From NCBI RefSeq assembly GCF_006716345.1, contig NZ_VFOX01000001.1:1922001-1986000 (forward strand): a stretch of 64,000 bases of DNA, in the 5' to 3' direction. The number at the start of each line of letters is the position of its first letter. Positions within the stretch are counted from its first letter, which is position 1. The DNA is from Microbacterium saperdae. Lineage in GTDB: Bacteria > Actinomycetota > Actinomycetes > Actinomycetales > Microbacteriaceae. The notes beneath the pieces are model-generated. The model saw nothing but the letters and a program-made list of their open reading frames with translations, ran no database searches and was not told the origin of the DNA. Positions 51,757-59,508 of this stretch are shown here, piece after piece. Both the position numbers and the translations under genes were made by a program.

Positions 51757-52605
51757 TTAGCGACGCGGTGAGTGCGCGCCGCGACTGGTGAGCCAGCGTT
51801 CGAGTTCGAATCGAAATGGTTCGGGGCGCTCGATCCACGGGTAATGGCCGCAGTCATCGATGAGAAGGAGTTCAGCGCGGAGTGCCGTGGCGAATGCGCG
51901 GACTGTCTCGACGCCGCTCAGGATGTCGTCCGCGCCGCCGAGCACGAGGGTGGGAGGGAGTGTCGTGTTCTGGATGCGCGCCGCGGCGTCCGCTGGAATG
52001 TCCCGGAACCATGCGTGCGCTGCGGCAAGCGACATGCTTCCCACCTGCGCGTGCTGCCGTTCGGCTGTGGTCCATCGGGCATACCCCGCTGCAGCCTCGG
52101 CCCTCCAGGCGTGCTGGAATGCGTTCTCGTCGGCGGGCTCAACGTTCATCGAGGCAAGGGCCTCGATAATCTCAGGCTCGGGTCGTCGTGTTGCGATGGC
52201 GGCGCCGTCGTGCGGGGTTTCTGTCAGCCATGCGGCGGCGGGAGTCACGAGTGCGAGCGACCGCAGGCGTTCAGGGAACCGCGTCGCCAGCGAAAGCGCT
52301 ACACGTGTCCCCGCAGAGTGAGCGATCACGTCGACGGTGGAGAGTCCGAGCTGGTCGATCACGGCGATCGCGTCGGCCGCGTCAGTCCACCACCCTCGTG
52401 ACAGTCCACCGGTTGAAGGTGTGCCACGAAAATGAACAACCGCAAGCGGTCGGTTCTCCGCGAGTCCAGCAAGGTCACCAAGATAGACGGGATCCCGGCA
52501 CGGGCCTCCGGGGAGGATAAGCACCGGGTCACCACTTGCACGGGGGTTCGCTCCGACCAGGTCGAACCCGATCGGTGCCCCGTCGTCGGATTCCGCTTGC
52601 TCCAC
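51757..52605 (-). CDS. Alpha/beta hydrolase, cargo
   Basis: Soluble hydrolase of 282 residues. VLILPGGPCRDPVYLGDLAGL is the oxyanion region, VDVIAHSAGTRVALSLA has the GxSxG-like nucleophile motif AHSAG, GGADDILSGVETV holds the acid and DDCGHYPWIERPE the histidine. It is encoded opposite to the conjugation genes, with unrelated function, and so is cargo. It is the third hydrolase of this superfamily in the element; none of the three is a close copy of another. The substrate is unknown. Confidence 0.85.
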   Translation of the reverse strand: MEQAESDDGAPIGFDLVGANPRASGDPVLILPGGPCRDPVYLGDLAGLAENRPLAVVHFRGTPSTGGLSRGWWTDAADAIAVIDQLGLSTVDVIAHSAGTRVALSLATRFPERLRSLALVTPAAAWLTETPHDGAAIATRRPEPEIIEALASMNVEPADENAFQHAWRAEAAAGYARWTTAERQHAQVGSMSLAAAHAWFRDIPADAAARIQNTTLPPTLVLGGADDILSGVETVRAFATALRAELLLIDDCGHYPWIERPEPFRFELERWLTSRGAHSPRR

Positions 52606-52676
52606 GTGATGAGTCTACTGGGGCATCCATGTCGGGGGCTCGGTTTGAGGGCGACCCATCGCGCGGGGAGGTGACG

Positions 52677-52880
52677 CTAGTTGGATTGGGGGCCAACCGA
52701 GACCGCTGGTCGCTGCTCCAGGGTGCTGACATAGCGCAGTGCGGTGTCGATACTGACGCCGAACAAGTCGCAGATGCGGCGGACGTCGCCGCCGGTCTTC
52801 TCGACCTCGTAGAGAATGCGATCGGTGCACAGCGCTTGCACGGTGACGCCTGCGCAACGCACCTCACGGGCATGAAGACC
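52677..52880 (-). pseudogene. Probable fragment of a recombinase-type HTH
   Basis: On the minus strand the frame ending at 52677 reads TDRILYEVEKTGGDVRRICD followed by LFGVSIDTALRYVSTLEQ, which looks like the C-terminal helix-turn-helix of actinobacterial phage-type integrases. Nothing upstream resembles a catalytic domain, so it is a remnant. It occupies most of the 346-base gap between the hydrolase and the next transfer gene. Confidence 0.35.
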
Positions 52881-52951
52881 TGCAATGAAGATACTGCTGT
52901 AGAGACAAATCCCCGCGAGTTCACGAATCCTGAGCTCTCCGGAGACCTGTC

Positions 52952-53464
52952 TTGAGCGTAAGCGGACCCGCCCCGGAGCACCAAGGTCCGGACGATACGA
53001 GCAGCGTGTCGGAGGAGGATGTGGTGCGGAACATGATGGCGCTCGGTGACGGGTTGCATCGGATCGAGCAGCACTCCCAGGACCGGTTGATGCTGTTGTC
53101 TGAGGATCCGGAGACGTTCGGGGCTGGGCATTTCGTGCTGTATCCCTTGCACGGGTCCTCGCCGCGGTTCGCGATAGAGGAGCAGTATCCGCCCGGGGTC
53201 GACTGGTCTGACGAGGACCGGGTCCCGGTGTCGTGGACGTGGGCATCCGAGGCTCGGCTTCCGCAACCGGATGGGAGCTGGCCGTGGGTGACGCTCGCCG
53301 AGGGGCAGGTCGCGTCCGGTGACTACGAGACGCTGCTGCAGATCACGGGTGGGTGGGCGGATGCGCTGTGCGAGTTCATTGCCCGGGAGGAAGCCCTCAC
53401 CACCGCCCCCGTCGCAGACGACGGGGTGGGGCGTTCGGGGCCGGGTCGCACCTTCCTGGCATGA
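52952..53464 (+). CDS. Conserved transfer-region protein, 170 residues
   Basis: Soluble acidic protein of 170 residues beginning with TTG 52952 behind GGAGA. It has HFVLYPLHGSSPRFAIEEQY, WTWASEARLPQPDG and ITGGWADALCEFIAREE. No family is recognised with confidence. It overlaps the next gene by four bases and lies directly upstream of the coupling-protein gene, so it is part of the transfer module rather than cargo. Translation from TTG is inferred from spacing. Confidence 0.65.
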   Translation: MSVSGPAPEHQGPDDTSSVSEEDVVRNMMALGDGLHRIEQHSQDRLMLLSEDPETFGAGHFVLYPLHGSSPRFAIEEQYPPGVDWSDEDRVPVSWTWASEARLPQPDGSWPWVTLAEGQVASGDYETLLQITGGWADALCEFIAREEALTTAPVADDGVGRSGPGRTFLA

Positions 53465-54000
53465 CCCTTCGACGCCAACGCCAGTCCCAGCCGCACTCCG
53501 TGACCTCGAAGCCGGGGGTGGTGGTGCCTGCGGTGTTGCCGCAGATCCTCCTCGAAGCCGTGAACGCCGACACTCTGATCGTGACGGTGAATGGTGACCG
53601 TCTCGCCGCTACTCCGATCCGCCGAGACGAGATCTCCGAAACGGTGACGGAGCTCGTCGCCCGCCTCGCATCGCCGACCCGGGTCGAGGTGCGAGAACTG
53701 GACGGCAGCATCCACGCGGACATCCTCACCCCGCCCGCGTCGGAGCCGCGGTCGCCGTTCGCTCCGCCGGAAGGCGACGCACCCGCACCGGTGACGGTGC
53801 CGAGCCTTCTGGAGTTCACCGCGGACGGGTTCGTTCCCGGTGAAGACGTCGCCGTCGCCCTGATCCTGCGTCACAGTTCCGCTGGCCCCACCGGGACGGC
53901 ACGCACCTTGATCGACCGCGCCGAGCAGCCCGTCATCAGCGGTGAGGTGATCTTGCTGGGGCGGATCTCCGGCACCACCTCGGTGCAGCGGATCGACTGA
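53461..54000 (+). CDS. Conserved transfer-region protein, 179 residues
   Basis: Soluble protein of 179 residues starting at ATG 53461, which overlaps the preceding stop. The N-terminus (TLRRQRQSQPHSVTSKPGVV) is basic; the middle has ILLEAVNADTLIVTVNGDRLAATPIRRDEISETVTELVARL, and the C-terminus VALILRHSSAGPTGTARTLI and AEQPVISGEVILLGRISGT. It looks like two similar beta-rich halves. No catalytic motif is visible. It is probably a conjugation accessory protein since it is coupled to its neighbour and upstream of virD4. Confidence 0.65.
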   Translation: MTLRRQRQSQPHSVTSKPGVVVPAVLPQILLEAVNADTLIVTVNGDRLAATPIRRDEISETVTELVARLASPTRVEVRELDGSIHADILTPPASEPRSPFAPPEGDAPAPVTVPSLLEFTADGFVPGEDVAVALILRHSSAGPTGTARTLIDRAEQPVISGEVILLGRISGTTSVQRID

Positions 54001-54021
54001 CCGTCCGGCGCATGCACTCGT

Positions 54022-54044
54022 CGTCGTACCTGTTGTCCTGACCC
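54022..54044 (+). promoter_or_regulatory. Recurrent leader motif before coupling-protein gene
   Basis: CGTCGTACCTGTTGTCCTGACCC keeps the left half (CGTACCTG) and the GACCC end, but the inner pairing is weak. It lies 42 bases before GTG 54086. Confidence 0.4.
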
Positions 54045-54085
54045 TGCCTCTTTCCGTTCTGCGGGGTCGGGAAGGTGCGTTCATT

Positions 54086-55852
54086 GTGTCTGGTCCTGTG
54101 CAGGCGAAACCCGCCAACGATCTCTTCATCAACCTCACTCTCGGAGCCCTGGTCGCAGCCGCCGTGTTCACCGGGATCCTGCGTGTCGCGGGCTCGGTCG
54201 CCGCGTTCCTCACTGGGCTCCCTGAACCGGCCGGCGGGTTCACGACCGGCCTCGCCGTCCTCGCCACCCCAGCAGACCCGGGTGCGGCGCTCGGCGCGGA
54301 AGGCCTGAACCCGTTCGCCTACTGGGCGGTCGTCACCGGGTTCCTCAGTGTGCTCGGAACAGCGGGGTTCTTTGTGGTTCGGGCGGTTCACCGTTCCCGG
54401 TCGAAGACGGACCCACACCGGCTCGCAGGCACCGCCACCGCCGCCGAGGTCGCTCGCGTCGCCTCCCCGAAGGCCCTGGTGAAGAAGGCTGCGACGTTGC
54501 GGCCCTCGCTCACCGGGACGCCGGCACCGAGCGACGTCGGGTATCTCCTCGGCACGGGGAAGGGAGGGCAGGTGTGGGCGACGGTTGAGGACTCGATCCT
54601 GCTGATCGGTCCTCCCAGGTCGGGGAAGGGTCTGCATGTGGTGATCAACGCGATCCTCGACGCACCCGGCGCGGTCATCACCACTAGCACCCGCCCGGAC
54701 AATCTCACCGCGACGTTGAAGGCACGCGGGAAGAAGGGGAAGGTGGCGGTGTTCGACCCGCAGCAGCTCGCCCCGGGACTCCCTGCGGGGATGCGGTGGT
54801 CACCGGTGCGAGGCTGCCAGGACCCGCTCACGGCGATGATCCGCGCGAAAGGCCTCGCCACCGCCACCGGATTCGGCGGGGTCCAAGACGCCGGGTTCTG
54901 GGAAGGGAAGACCACAGCCGCCATTCAAACCCTTCTCCATGCTGCCGCTCTCGACGGTAGGGATGCGAAGACCCTGTACCAGTGGGCGCTGAACCCGACC
55001 CTCGCCGCCGACGCCGTAAGGGTGCTGTCCTCTCATCCGGGGGCCGCCGAGGGGTGGGCGGATTCGTTGGATGCGATGGTGCAGGCAGACCCGCGCACGA
55101 GGGACTCGATCTGGCAGGGCGTGTCCCTCGCGTTCTCGGCCCTCGCAGACCCTCGCGTCCTGGACGCCGTCTCCCCAGGAGCGGGTGAGGAGTTTGACCC
55201 GGAGGAGTTTCTCCTCGGCAACGGGACTCTCTACCTCCTGGCCACGGGTGCGGGGGCTGGGGCGTCGTCGGCGTTGGTGGCGGCGTTCATTGAAGACCTC
55301 GTCGAGACCGCCCGGAAGATCGCCGCACGTTCACCCGGTGCACGCATGGACCCACCTCTGCTGCTTGCTCTGGATGAGATCGGGAACCTCGCCCCGTTGC
55401 CCAGCCTGCCGACGTTGATGGCGGAAGGCGGCGGCACCGGCATCACCCCACTCCCGGTCCTGCAGTCCCTGGCCCAGGCGCGGGAGAAGTGGGGTGAGAA
55501 CCAAGCGAATGCGATCTGGGACGCGTCCATCGTCAAGATCATCCTCGGCGGAGCCTCCAACTCCCGAGACCTGCAAGACCTCTCCACGCTGATCGGCGAC
55601 CGGGACGAGACTACCGACTCCGTCACGACGGACGCGTATGGGGCGCACTCGTCGCAGCGGTCGATCCGGCGGATGCCGATCCTCCCACCGGACGTCCTGC
55701 GCACTCTTCCGTTCGGGACCGGAGTCGTGATGCTCCGCACCGCCCGCCCTATCGTCACGGACCTACGCCCATGGCCGAAACGCGTTGACGCGAGGCAACT
55801 CCGCGCGGACCGGGGCGAGGTAGAGCAGCTGTTGCAGGGCGGTGCCCGGTAG
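54086..55852 (+). CDS. VirD4/TraG-family type IV coupling protein
   Basis: Links the relaxosome to the transfer channel. 588 residues: two N-terminal membrane helices (about 13-45 and 78-96), then a hexameric ATPase domain with Walker A LLIGPPRSGKGLHVVI and Walker B LLLALDEIGNLAPL, followed by GGGTGITPLPVLQSLAQARE with the usual Gln of motif III, and IILGGASNSRDLQDLSTLIGD. It starts with GTG 54086. The SSB and DUF4913 genes follow. Confidence 0.9.
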   Translation: MSGPVQAKPANDLFINLTLGALVAAAVFTGILRVAGSVAAFLTGLPEPAGGFTTGLAVLATPADPGAALGAEGLNPFAYWAVVTGFLSVLGTAGFFVVRAVHRSRSKTDPHRLAGTATAAEVARVASPKALVKKAATLRPSLTGTPAPSDVGYLLGTGKGGQVWATVEDSILLIGPPRSGKGLHVVINAILDAPGAVITTSTRPDNLTATLKARGKKGKVAVFDPQQLAPGLPAGMRWSPVRGCQDPLTAMIRAKGLATATGFGGVQDAGFWEGKTTAAIQTLLHAAALDGRDAKTLYQWALNPTLAADAVRVLSSHPGAAEGWADSLDAMVQADPRTRDSIWQGVSLAFSALADPRVLDAVSPGAGEEFDPEEFLLGNGTLYLLATGAGAGASSALVAAFIEDLVETARKIAARSPGARMDPPLLLALDEIGNLAPLPSLPTLMAEGGGTGITPLPVLQSLAQAREKWGENQANAIWDASIVKIILGGASNSRDLQDLSTLIGDRDETTDSVTTDAYGAHSSQRSIRRMPILPPDVLRTLPFGTGVVMLRTARPIVTDLRPWPKRVDARQLRADRGEVEQLLQGGAR

Positions 55853-55861
55853 TCGCGGGGT

Positions 55862-55887
55862 GGGGTTCGTACCTGTCTGGTGACCCC
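55862..55887 (+). promoter_or_regulatory. Recurrent leader hairpin before transfer-region SSB gene
   Basis: GGGGT at 55862-55866 pairs with ACCCC at 55882-55887 around TCGTACCTGTCTGGTG, with inner stem ACC-TGTCT-GGT. A second hairpin, GACCCCGCAAATTGCGCGGTC, follows directly. Confidence 0.55.
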
Positions 55888-55925
55888 GCAAATTGCGCGG
55901 TCACAAGCAGGTTGGGAGACCCACG

Positions 55926-56429
55926 ATGACGATTCGTACGAAGGAGTCCCTGTCGGGGTTCCTTGCCACTGACCCGGAGCTGTCGTTCACCCGTACCGGT
56001 GACGCCCGGATGTATGCGCGGGTGAGGCAGGAGCATTTCCAGCGTGAGGAGGATGGCTCGTTTACTCGGTTGGAGTCGACATTCACGGACTTGGTGATGT
56101 TCCGCAAGTCCGCCGAACGCGCGCACGCCCAGTTTCAGAAGGGTGATGCTTTCATCGCCGAGGGTGAGACCCGCACCTACACGCAGACCGTCGACGGGAC
56201 TGAGGTTGAGCGGGAACAGTTCATCGCTGCCCGTGTCGGGCACGACAACAACATCACCCGTTACGACGTGGACCGCACCCCGCCCGAACGCGAGGCTCCG
56301 CAGCAGGAGACACCGGTGCGCGAACAGGTGCAGCAGGCGCTCGCCGAGAGGGAGGCGCAGCTCGACCCGGAACCACCTGCCGCGACCGCGAGTACCGGCA
56401 CGGTGCAGCGCGAGGCGGTCGCCCGATAA
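55926..56429 (+). CDS. SSB-like protein of the conjugation module
   Basis: OB-fold single-stranded DNA-binding protein of 167 residues (LSGFLATDPELSFTRTGDAR, FTDLVMFRKSAERAHAQFQK, GDAFIAEGETRTY). It probably coats the transferred strand in the recipient or donor. Its C-terminus lacks an acidic SSB tip and instead has QQALAEREAQLDPEPPAATA, which nearly matches the tail of the 154-residue protein at 40821. GGTTGGGAG precedes the ATG. It is quite different from the chromosomal SSB paralogue at 14327. Confidence 0.82.
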   Translation: MTIRTKESLSGFLATDPELSFTRTGDARMYARVRQEHFQREEDGSFTRLESTFTDLVMFRKSAERAHAQFQKGDAFIAEGETRTYTQTVDGTEVEREQFIAARVGHDNNITRYDVDRTPPEREAPQQETPVREQVQQALAEREAQLDPEPPAATASTGTVQREAVAR

Positions 56430-56548
56430 GCCGCGGGTGCGGCGACCAGCCCCCACCACCTCCGCCTGGCCGCCGCACCCGCCCCTGCTCTTCGCCGCGT
56501 CCTTCGCGGCTCTCCTTCTTCTTCTCGCTTTGTTCCGGGAGCTTTCTG

Positions 56549-57232
56549 ATGAACACCGACAACCCCACACCACCCGACCTGCCCGCTACCGATCTGCCTG
56601 ATGCCGATCCGACCGTGCAGGAGCCTGACTTCGACGGGATCGACCTGTCCGGGCTCCCCGCAGACGTCGCTGAGAAAGCCAGAGCGTTCGCGAAGCAGAC
56701 GTTCGTGGCGGACCTGGCTAAGTCGCTCACCGCGGTGGCGCGCCCGATCAACTGGCGAACCCTCCCACCCGCAGACCTCGAGACAGAGCTCCTGGAGCTG
56801 AATGGGTGGGTGGACTGGCTCCGCCACACCTACGGCGTCCCCGCCCAGGTGGTCCCGCCGATGTGGCACCGGCACCCCGAACTCCTCTGGGAGCTCTCCG
56901 CGCTGCGCCAGCACTGGCTGTTCTGCTTCGACCCGCAAGCCAAAGGCAACCAGGCCCTCGCCTGGCACCACGACTTCAGCCTTGCGCGGGAACGGTTGCG
57001 GGACTGGGTCACGATCTCCGGCACCCGCCTGGACCGCGACCGCCCCACCCGCATCACCGCCTGGCCCGGCGGCGAATCCGAGGACTGGACCGAACCCGAC
57101 ACCACCGAACGCCCCGTCGCGAAACGCACGGACGACTTCCTCGCCTTCGTCGCCGAGCAGGTTGCCGCGCGTCGTGCGGAGCAGGACGCGACGATCCGTA
57201 GTGTGATCGCCGACGAGCACGGCGGCCGCTGA
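56549..57232 (+). CDS. DUF4913-type conjugation protein
   Basis: Soluble protein of 227 residues with the DUF4913 signature region: WVDWLRHTYGVPAQVVPPMW, HRHPELLWELSALRQHWLFC and WHHDFSLARERLRDWVTISG. Such proteins are common in actinobacterial conjugative elements and plasmids; their function is unknown, though many lie beside the coupling protein as here. It starts at ATG 56549 with GGGAG upstream. Its stop overlaps the next ATG. The 119 bases before it hold no leader motif of the type found elsewhere. Confidence 0.82.
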   Translation: MNTDNPTPPDLPATDLPDADPTVQEPDFDGIDLSGLPADVAEKARAFAKQTFVADLAKSLTAVARPINWRTLPPADLETELLELNGWVDWLRHTYGVPAQVVPPMWHRHPELLWELSALRQHWLFCFDPQAKGNQALAWHHDFSLARERLRDWVTISGTRLDRDRPTRITAWPGGESEDWTEPDTTERPVAKRTDDFLAFVAEQVAARRAEQDATIRSVIADEHGGR

Positions 57233-57447
57233 TGGGACGAACACGGCGTCCGTATCGGCGGAAGACGGACTATGTGCCCCGGGACGAACGACGCATGAGT
57301 GTGCGGGCGGTGCATCGTGACGAGCCGGATGTGGACAAGCTGGCAGAGATGTTCATCCGTCTCGCCCTGCAACGCGTCACAGATGCGCGCACCGCGCGCG
57401 AGAGCACCGCCGCACCGTCCTCGCTGAAACCCCCGGTGCACCGGTAG
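57232..57447 (+). CDS. Small basic protein, 71 residues
   Basis: Arg-rich protein (MGRTRRPYRRKTDYVPRDER) with a central helix DVDKLAEMFIRLALQRVTD. The ATG overlaps the DUF4913 stop, suggesting co-translation. It probably binds nucleic acid, given its charge, but no family is recognised. A hairpin overlapping the stop codon (57438-57458) may end the long conjugation transcript. Confidence 0.65.
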   Translation: MGRTRRPYRRKTDYVPRDERRMSVRAVHRDEPDVDKLAEMFIRLALQRVTDARTARESTAAPSSLKPPVHR

Positions 57448-57458
57448 AACACCGGTGC
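57438..57458 (+). terminator. Hairpin at the end of the transfer operon
   Basis: GCACCGG at 57438-57444 and CCGGTGC at 57452-57458 flank a seven-base loop that contains the stop codon of the small basic protein. There is no T-run. Confidence 0.35.
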
Positions 57459-57570
57459 GCCAAGGTAACATCCAAGCCACGCCCCGACACCAGTAGAACC
57501 ACCGGGGCGCGTATCAAAACAAGGGCGGACCCCAGCCAGGCATCACGCCACAGGCGAGGGGAATGCGGCC

Positions 57571-57594
57571 GCGAACCCCGGTTCCGGGGTTCGC
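57571..57594. repeat. Perfect 11-bp palindrome upstream of the recombinase gene
   Basis: GCGAACCCCGG-TT-CCGGGGTTCGC. It lies 87 bases before the recombinase start and 46 bases from another Arg/CG-rich stretch. It could be a terminator, an operator or a binding site used by the recombination complex. Confidence 0.5.
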
Positions 57595-57680
57595 GAATCT
57601 CGAAGTCACGCACGCGCCACCAGCACCCTCTGATTCTCGGGTCGATCGTTCTTTGCCCGTTGACTTCGAGAGGACCCCTG

Positions 57681-59396
57681 ATGTCTGTTCAGGCCGCACT
57701 CATCCCACTCCACGATCCTTCCGGTCTGCCGATGCCCGCGCGTGACCTCGCCCAGGCGGTGTCCTATCTGCGGGTGTCCACGAAGGAGCAGGCGGAGAAG
57801 GGCGGACAGGACGAGGGGTACTCGATCCCCGCGCAGCGCGCCGCGAACCAGCACAAGGCCGAACAGATCGGCGCGATCATCATCGAGGAGTTCGTCGATG
57901 CGGGCGAGTCCGCGAAGAAAGCTGACCGGCCCGCGCTGCAAGACATGATCCGGTACGTCAAAGCCCACCGGGTGAAGTACTGCATCGTTCACAAAGTCGA
58001 CCGCCTCGCCCGCAACCGTGCCGATGACGTCGCGATCCACTACGCCCTCCAAGAAGCAGGCGTCACCCTCGTCTCCGCCACCGAGAACATCGACGAAACC
58101 CCCAGTGGGATGCTGCTGCACGGGATCATGTCGACCATCGCGGAGTTCTACTCCCGCAACCTCGCCACCGAAGTCGTCAAAGGCATGACCCAGAAAGCGA
58201 TGACCGGCGGCACCCCGACCAAGGCACCCGTCGGGTACCTCAACACCCTGCAGCGCGACGAGCTCGGCCGGGAAGTGCGCGGGATCGCTGTCGACCCCGA
58301 CCGGGCGCACCTGGTGACCTGGGCGTTTCAGGCCTACGCGTCCGGGAACTACAGCCTCTCCGCACTCCACAAAGAACTCACTGGCAAAGGGCTCACGACC
58401 CTCCCGACGCCGAAGCGCCCTTCCAGGCCCGTCGCTCTGTCGACCGTGCACCGGATGCTGTGCAACCCGTACTACAAGGGAGACGTCGTCTACAAAGGCG
58501 TCCGCTACGACGGCGACCACCCTCGCCTGGTCGAACCCGAAGTCTGGCTCACCGTCCAAGGCGTGCTCCGTGCGCACAACCAGTCTGGAGACCGCACCCA
58601 GACCCACGACCACTACCTCAAAGGCACCGTGTTTTGCGGGCAGTGCGAATCACGGCTGATGATCAACCATGCCCGCTCCAACAGCGGCACCATCTACCCC
58701 TACTTCGTCTGCACCGGCCGACACCAGAAGACCACCGACTGCACCCAGCGCGCCCTGCACACCACCGACGTCGAAGCCCTCATCGAGGACTACTACCAGG
58801 GCATCCGTATCCCGCCCGAGACCGTCGCGGTGCTCCGCGAGACGCTCAACGTCGAACTGGACCGGCTCACCGCATCCGCCAGCGAGGAAGCCGCGGACCT
58901 CACCGCGCGGCGGGTGAAGAACCTCGCCGACCAGGAACGCATCCTCGACGCGCATTTGGCTGACGCGATCACCCTGGACCAGCTCAAGGCCCGGCAAGGC
59001 AAGCTCCGCGCCGAACTCGACACCATCGACGCACGACTCGCCGAGCACCACAACGACTACGCCGAAGCCCGCACCCACATCGGCGACTGCCTCGACCTCG
59101 CCGCCGACATCGCCAGCATCTACGCCGGATGCGACGACCAGACCCGCAGGCTCTGCAACCAGGCCTTCTTCGTCAAGATCTACATCGACGAAGACCGCAC
59201 CATCCGACCCGTCCTCGCCGAGCCCTGGGACATCATCCTCGACACCGACAAGGCCCGCGACGCCCACACCTGGTCCGCAGCCCGCACCGCCGCAACGCAA
59301 AAGCCCGAAGCCCCAACACCATCCATTTGGCTGCATGTTGGAACTTCGGACATTAAGTGCCCCCGGCAGGATTCGAACCTGCGACCGGCGGATTAG
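57681..59396 (+). CDS. Large serine recombinase (integrase) reading into tRNA-Arg
   Basis: Integrates and excises the element. 571 residues from ATG 57681. The catalytic domain has AVSYLRVSTKEQ with the nucleophile Ser, IVHKVDRLARNRADD and IMSTIAEFYSRNLATEV. Then come the recombinase domain (TKAPVGYLN, VHRMLCNPYYKGDVVYKGVR), a zinc ribbon (CGQCESRL...CTGRHQKTTDC) and a coiled-coil segment near residues 400-460. The last 13 codons are the tRNA-Arg gene read backwards, giving CPRQDSNLRPAD before the stop, so the tail is created by the attachment-site junction. This fixes the right end of the element. Confidence 0.93.
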   Translation: MSVQAALIPLHDPSGLPMPARDLAQAVSYLRVSTKEQAEKGGQDEGYSIPAQRAANQHKAEQIGAIIIEEFVDAGESAKKADRPALQDMIRYVKAHRVKYCIVHKVDRLARNRADDVAIHYALQEAGVTLVSATENIDETPSGMLLHGIMSTIAEFYSRNLATEVVKGMTQKAMTGGTPTKAPVGYLNTLQRDELGREVRGIAVDPDRAHLVTWAFQAYASGNYSLSALHKELTGKGLTTLPTPKRPSRPVALSTVHRMLCNPYYKGDVVYKGVRYDGDHPRLVEPEVWLTVQGVLRAHNQSGDRTQTHDHYLKGTVFCGQCESRLMINHARSNSGTIYPYFVCTGRHQKTTDCTQRALHTTDVEALIEDYYQGIRIPPETVAVLRETLNVELDRLTASASEEAADLTARRVKNLADQERILDAHLADAITLDQLKARQGKLRAELDTIDARLAEHHNDYAEARTHIGDCLDLAADIASIYAGCDDQTRRLCNQAFFVKIYIDEDRTIRPVLAEPWDIILDTDKARDAHTWSAARTAATQKPEAPTPSIWLHVGTSDIKCPRQDSNLRPAD

Positions 59397-59429
59397 AAGG
59401 CCGCTGCTCTTCCTCTGAGCTACGGAGGC
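59358..59429 (-). tRNA. tRNA-Arg (anticodon TCT), attachment site
   Basis: 72-base cloverleaf on the minus strand: acceptor GCCTCCG pairs with CGGGGGC plus discriminator A, D arm GCTC/GAGC, anticodon loop CTTCTAA giving TCT, T arm GCAGG-TTCGAAT-CCTGC. No CCA is encoded. The recombinase gene enters from the 3' end and overlaps 39 bases, so the element inserted into the 3' half while keeping the tRNA intact. Confidence 0.92.
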
Positions 59430-59508
59430 GATTGCTTCTACCGTACCGCCTCACGCGCGGTGTTCCGCAGCAGGAAACCGATGTCGGGCGCGTCGATAGG
59501 ATGACGGC

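Larger units (their letters stand above)
15311..59396. mobile_element. Composite mobile region: bracketed island plus integrative conjugative element
   Basis: About 44 kb between a conserved small gene and tRNA-Arg/orn that carries a full conjugation set (MobF relaxase, coupling protein, VirB4, TrbL/VirB6, VirB8-like, SCO6880-type), a large serine recombinase at the right edge, accessory regulators and cargo. The right limit is well supported because the recombinase frame ends inside the tRNA-Arg gene. The left limit is inferred from where housekeeping genes stop. The 15.4-23.6 kb part may be a separate insertion, since it is bracketed by its own repeat and contains no transfer gene. Confidence 0.75.
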
